Shown here piece after piece: positions 62,436 through 64,000 of a stretch of 64,000 bases of DNA. The notes below the pieces were generated by a model. It had not been told where the DNA came from, searched no databases, and saw only the letters and a list, made by a program, of their open reading frames with translations. This DNA is from Rutidosis leptorrhynchoides (taxonomy: Eukaryota; Streptophyta; Magnoliopsida; Asterales; Asteraceae): contig NC_092333.1 of the NCBI RefSeq assembly GCF_046630445.1, positions 713,697,001 to 713,761,000 of the forward strand. Reading direction: 5' to 3'. Both the position numbers and the translations under genes were made by a program. How positions within the stretch are numbered: the first letter of the stretch is position 1; each line of letters begins with the position of its first letter.

Positions 62436-62760
62436 CAGTTGATTATGTAACATAAATTTCTTAAATAAGAACTTGAATTTAAAAACAATCAAACTTCAAA
62501 CTCAATTAATGTTACCGAGTACATAATCAATAAGGACATAAAGAAAAGAGCGGCCCAAAAAATGAAAACAACCCCTAATTTTAAAATATATCAGATCTTG
62601 ACGAAAATTTGACTGACTTTGACCATTTTTGACAGACTTTGACCGAACTTTTAGCTCTGACCGTCTTTCGAGTCATTTTCTGAAAAAACGGGACGGAGAA
62701 CCCAAAAAAACGACGCATCAGCCGACGCGTCGGTCAAGTCGGCTGAATTTTACAACACTG
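62211..62760. mobile_element. hAT-like MITE, copy 3 (GACGCGTC motif type) with internal (TA)n
   Basis: Ends taaggttgtaaaag and (reverse complement) cagtgttgtaaaatt, with an exact 8-bp TSD atacggag at 62,203-62,210 and 62,761-62,768. Subterminal gacgcgtcgg and gacgcatcgg motifs occur near both ends, and ttgactgactttgacc in the interior. A (TA)n array at about 62,339-62,434 sits within it. Confidence 0.75.
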
Positions 62761-62864
62761 ATACGGAGTATTTATTTAATTAGATAAAGTATTTTCAAAT
62801 TTCTAATTACTATTAACATAAGAGAGAGAATGGAAAGAGGTGAGGAGAGATAGAATGGAAAGAG

Positions 62865-63624
62865 GTGAGGAGAGAGAAGGGAAAAGCAATTTCGGCTGCT
62901 TTTTCAAAGGGAAGCTATGGCGGCACTAGGCGGGAGTGGATGGAACAACGAAGAGATTACGGTGGTAACAACTACATGGATCGATTCAGTGGTGTTAACA
63001 AGAGCCGATTAAATCTATCATGTTCTATAACTTTCCGGAAACCTGGGGAGTGGCTGAATTATGGATGATGTTCAAAAACTTTGGGGTGGTGAAAGATGTG
63101 TACTTGGCAAGGAAGAGACTACTTAATGGTCATCGCTTTGGTTATGTGAGGTTCGAAGGGCTAAATAATACTAAAAATCTCTTATCAAGGCTAAACAAAG
63201 TTCAAATTCTAGGGTGGGGTTTAAAAGCTTATAGGGCTTATGATCGAAAAGATCCATCAAGAAGCAACAATGGTAACACAATAGGTAAGGAAACGAGGGC
63301 CAAAACCAATGAGGTGGTGTGGAGGATGATCAAATCAAAGGAAGCAAATAGGGATGAGAGAATTTTTTCAGAAGTTGTCAAGAATGTGGAAAATAATAAC
63401 CCTCCTCTTAAACCTCAACAGAATGCAGGCGTAAATGGCAATAACAGTGCAAGCGCGGTACATCTGGTAATAACAGTTCATGTGGTAATAATAGGCCAAG
63501 TGGTGATAACAAAGCAAGTGGTGTTAATGCATCCCAGAAGGAAAGGGTGATACAGATTGATGTTGATAATGAAAATGAGCTGCTATTACAAAAGGCCATG
63601 ATTGGTGAAATTTCCAATATAGAC
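62865..63624 (+). pseudogene. LINE ORF1 (RRM-type) pseudogene, cut by an LTR
   Basis: From 62,865 one frame gives a basic Gly/Arg-rich N-terminus. A frameshift near 63,010-63,030 moves to the frame with YNFPETWGVAELWMMFKNFGVVKDVYLARKRLLNGHRFGYVRFEG, an RNA-recognition motif whose RNP1 is FGYVRF. This RRM type is characteristic of plant L1-like LINE ORF1 proteins that bind their own RNA. A second frame change near 63,450 leads to ERVIQIDVDNENELLLQKAMIGEI. The frame ends where an LTR starts at 63,625. A tandem repeat (gagagaatggaaagaggtga) at 62,823-62,870 lies in its leader. Confidence 0.65.
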
Positions 63625-64000
63625 TGTAATGACCCGGAAATTTCCGATCAAATTTAAACTTTAATCTTTATATGTTTCCGACACGATAAGCAAAATCTGT
63701 AATGCTGGGTCTCAAAAATTTTGAACTGTTTCATATATTCATTTGACCTTCGACCATTCTCGACGATTCACGAACTATTATTTGTAAATAAATATGTATA
63801 CATATAAAAATAAATATAAATATATGTATAGGGTATATTAAATATAATTAATTAATAATTGTAATACTCGTTGGACGTTTCGATTATTATTTAGAGAAGT
63901 TTAATTCGAACTTATAAGATTTTAAAATGAACGGTGGTAAGAAAATGAGTTCTATAAATTCTAGGCTTATTAATAATATATTAAGATGTTGTTTGTCAAA
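63625..64000 (+). repeat. Family B long LTR, start (continues off the right edge)
   Basis: It begins tgtaatgacccggaaatttc and aligns with the left piece at 9,312 onward over at least 180 bases. The remainder lies outside the window. Confidence 0.7.

Overview
The window is nuclear DNA from a flowering plant. It is AT-rich and packed with LTR retrotransposons, MITEs and (TA)n arrays, with two host genes that have GT-AG introns. The long-LTR families and the B-box and kinesin genes fit a eudicot. My recollection of similar LTRs points to the daisy family (Asteraceae), but that is inference and no species can be named.

Left half (1-33,203): a stack of nested retroelements. Outermost is an old long LTR in + orientation ('family B', about 9,312-10,285 plus 30,571-33,203). 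It is split by a complete Tat-lineage Ty3/gypsy element (10,286-30,565; 492-bp LTRs; TSD taaat). That element's reverse transcriptase is in turn split by a nearly intact chromovirus ('family A', Tekay/Del-like, minus strand, 12,121-25,218; two 3,250-bp LTRs; TSD tatat). A second family A element begins at 4,236 and runs off the left edge. Family A carries two extra sense-strand ORFs between the primer-binding site and gag: a 204-aa acidic protein and a 227-aa F-box protein. The Tat element carries a two-exon, 391-codon antisense gene between pol and its 3' LTR.

Middle (33,200-50,900): a decayed LINE, SINE-like pieces, Stowaway-, Tourist-, hAT- and MULE-like non-autonomous DNA elements, and an unusual set of TIR elements embedded in (TA)n microsatellites. 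The only gene here is a B-box zinc-finger gene (38,934-39,703) that keeps both B-boxes but has a premature stop before its C-terminal region.

Right (50,955-59,638, minus): an apparently intact 24-exon gene for a KIN-7 kinesin with a C-terminal RING finger. The exon joins I worked out give 1,083 codons plus a stop with consistent phases. Beyond it lie repeats, a third member of a MITE family with palindromic motifs, a LINE ORF1 pseudogene, and the start of another family B LTR that runs off the right edge.

The best candidates for undescribed biology are the family A retrotransposon with its F-box and acidic ORFs and a ghost PPT/LTR junction, the MITE family whose copies share ends but have different palindromic motifs, and the (TA)n-embedded TIR elements carrying telomere-like arrays.
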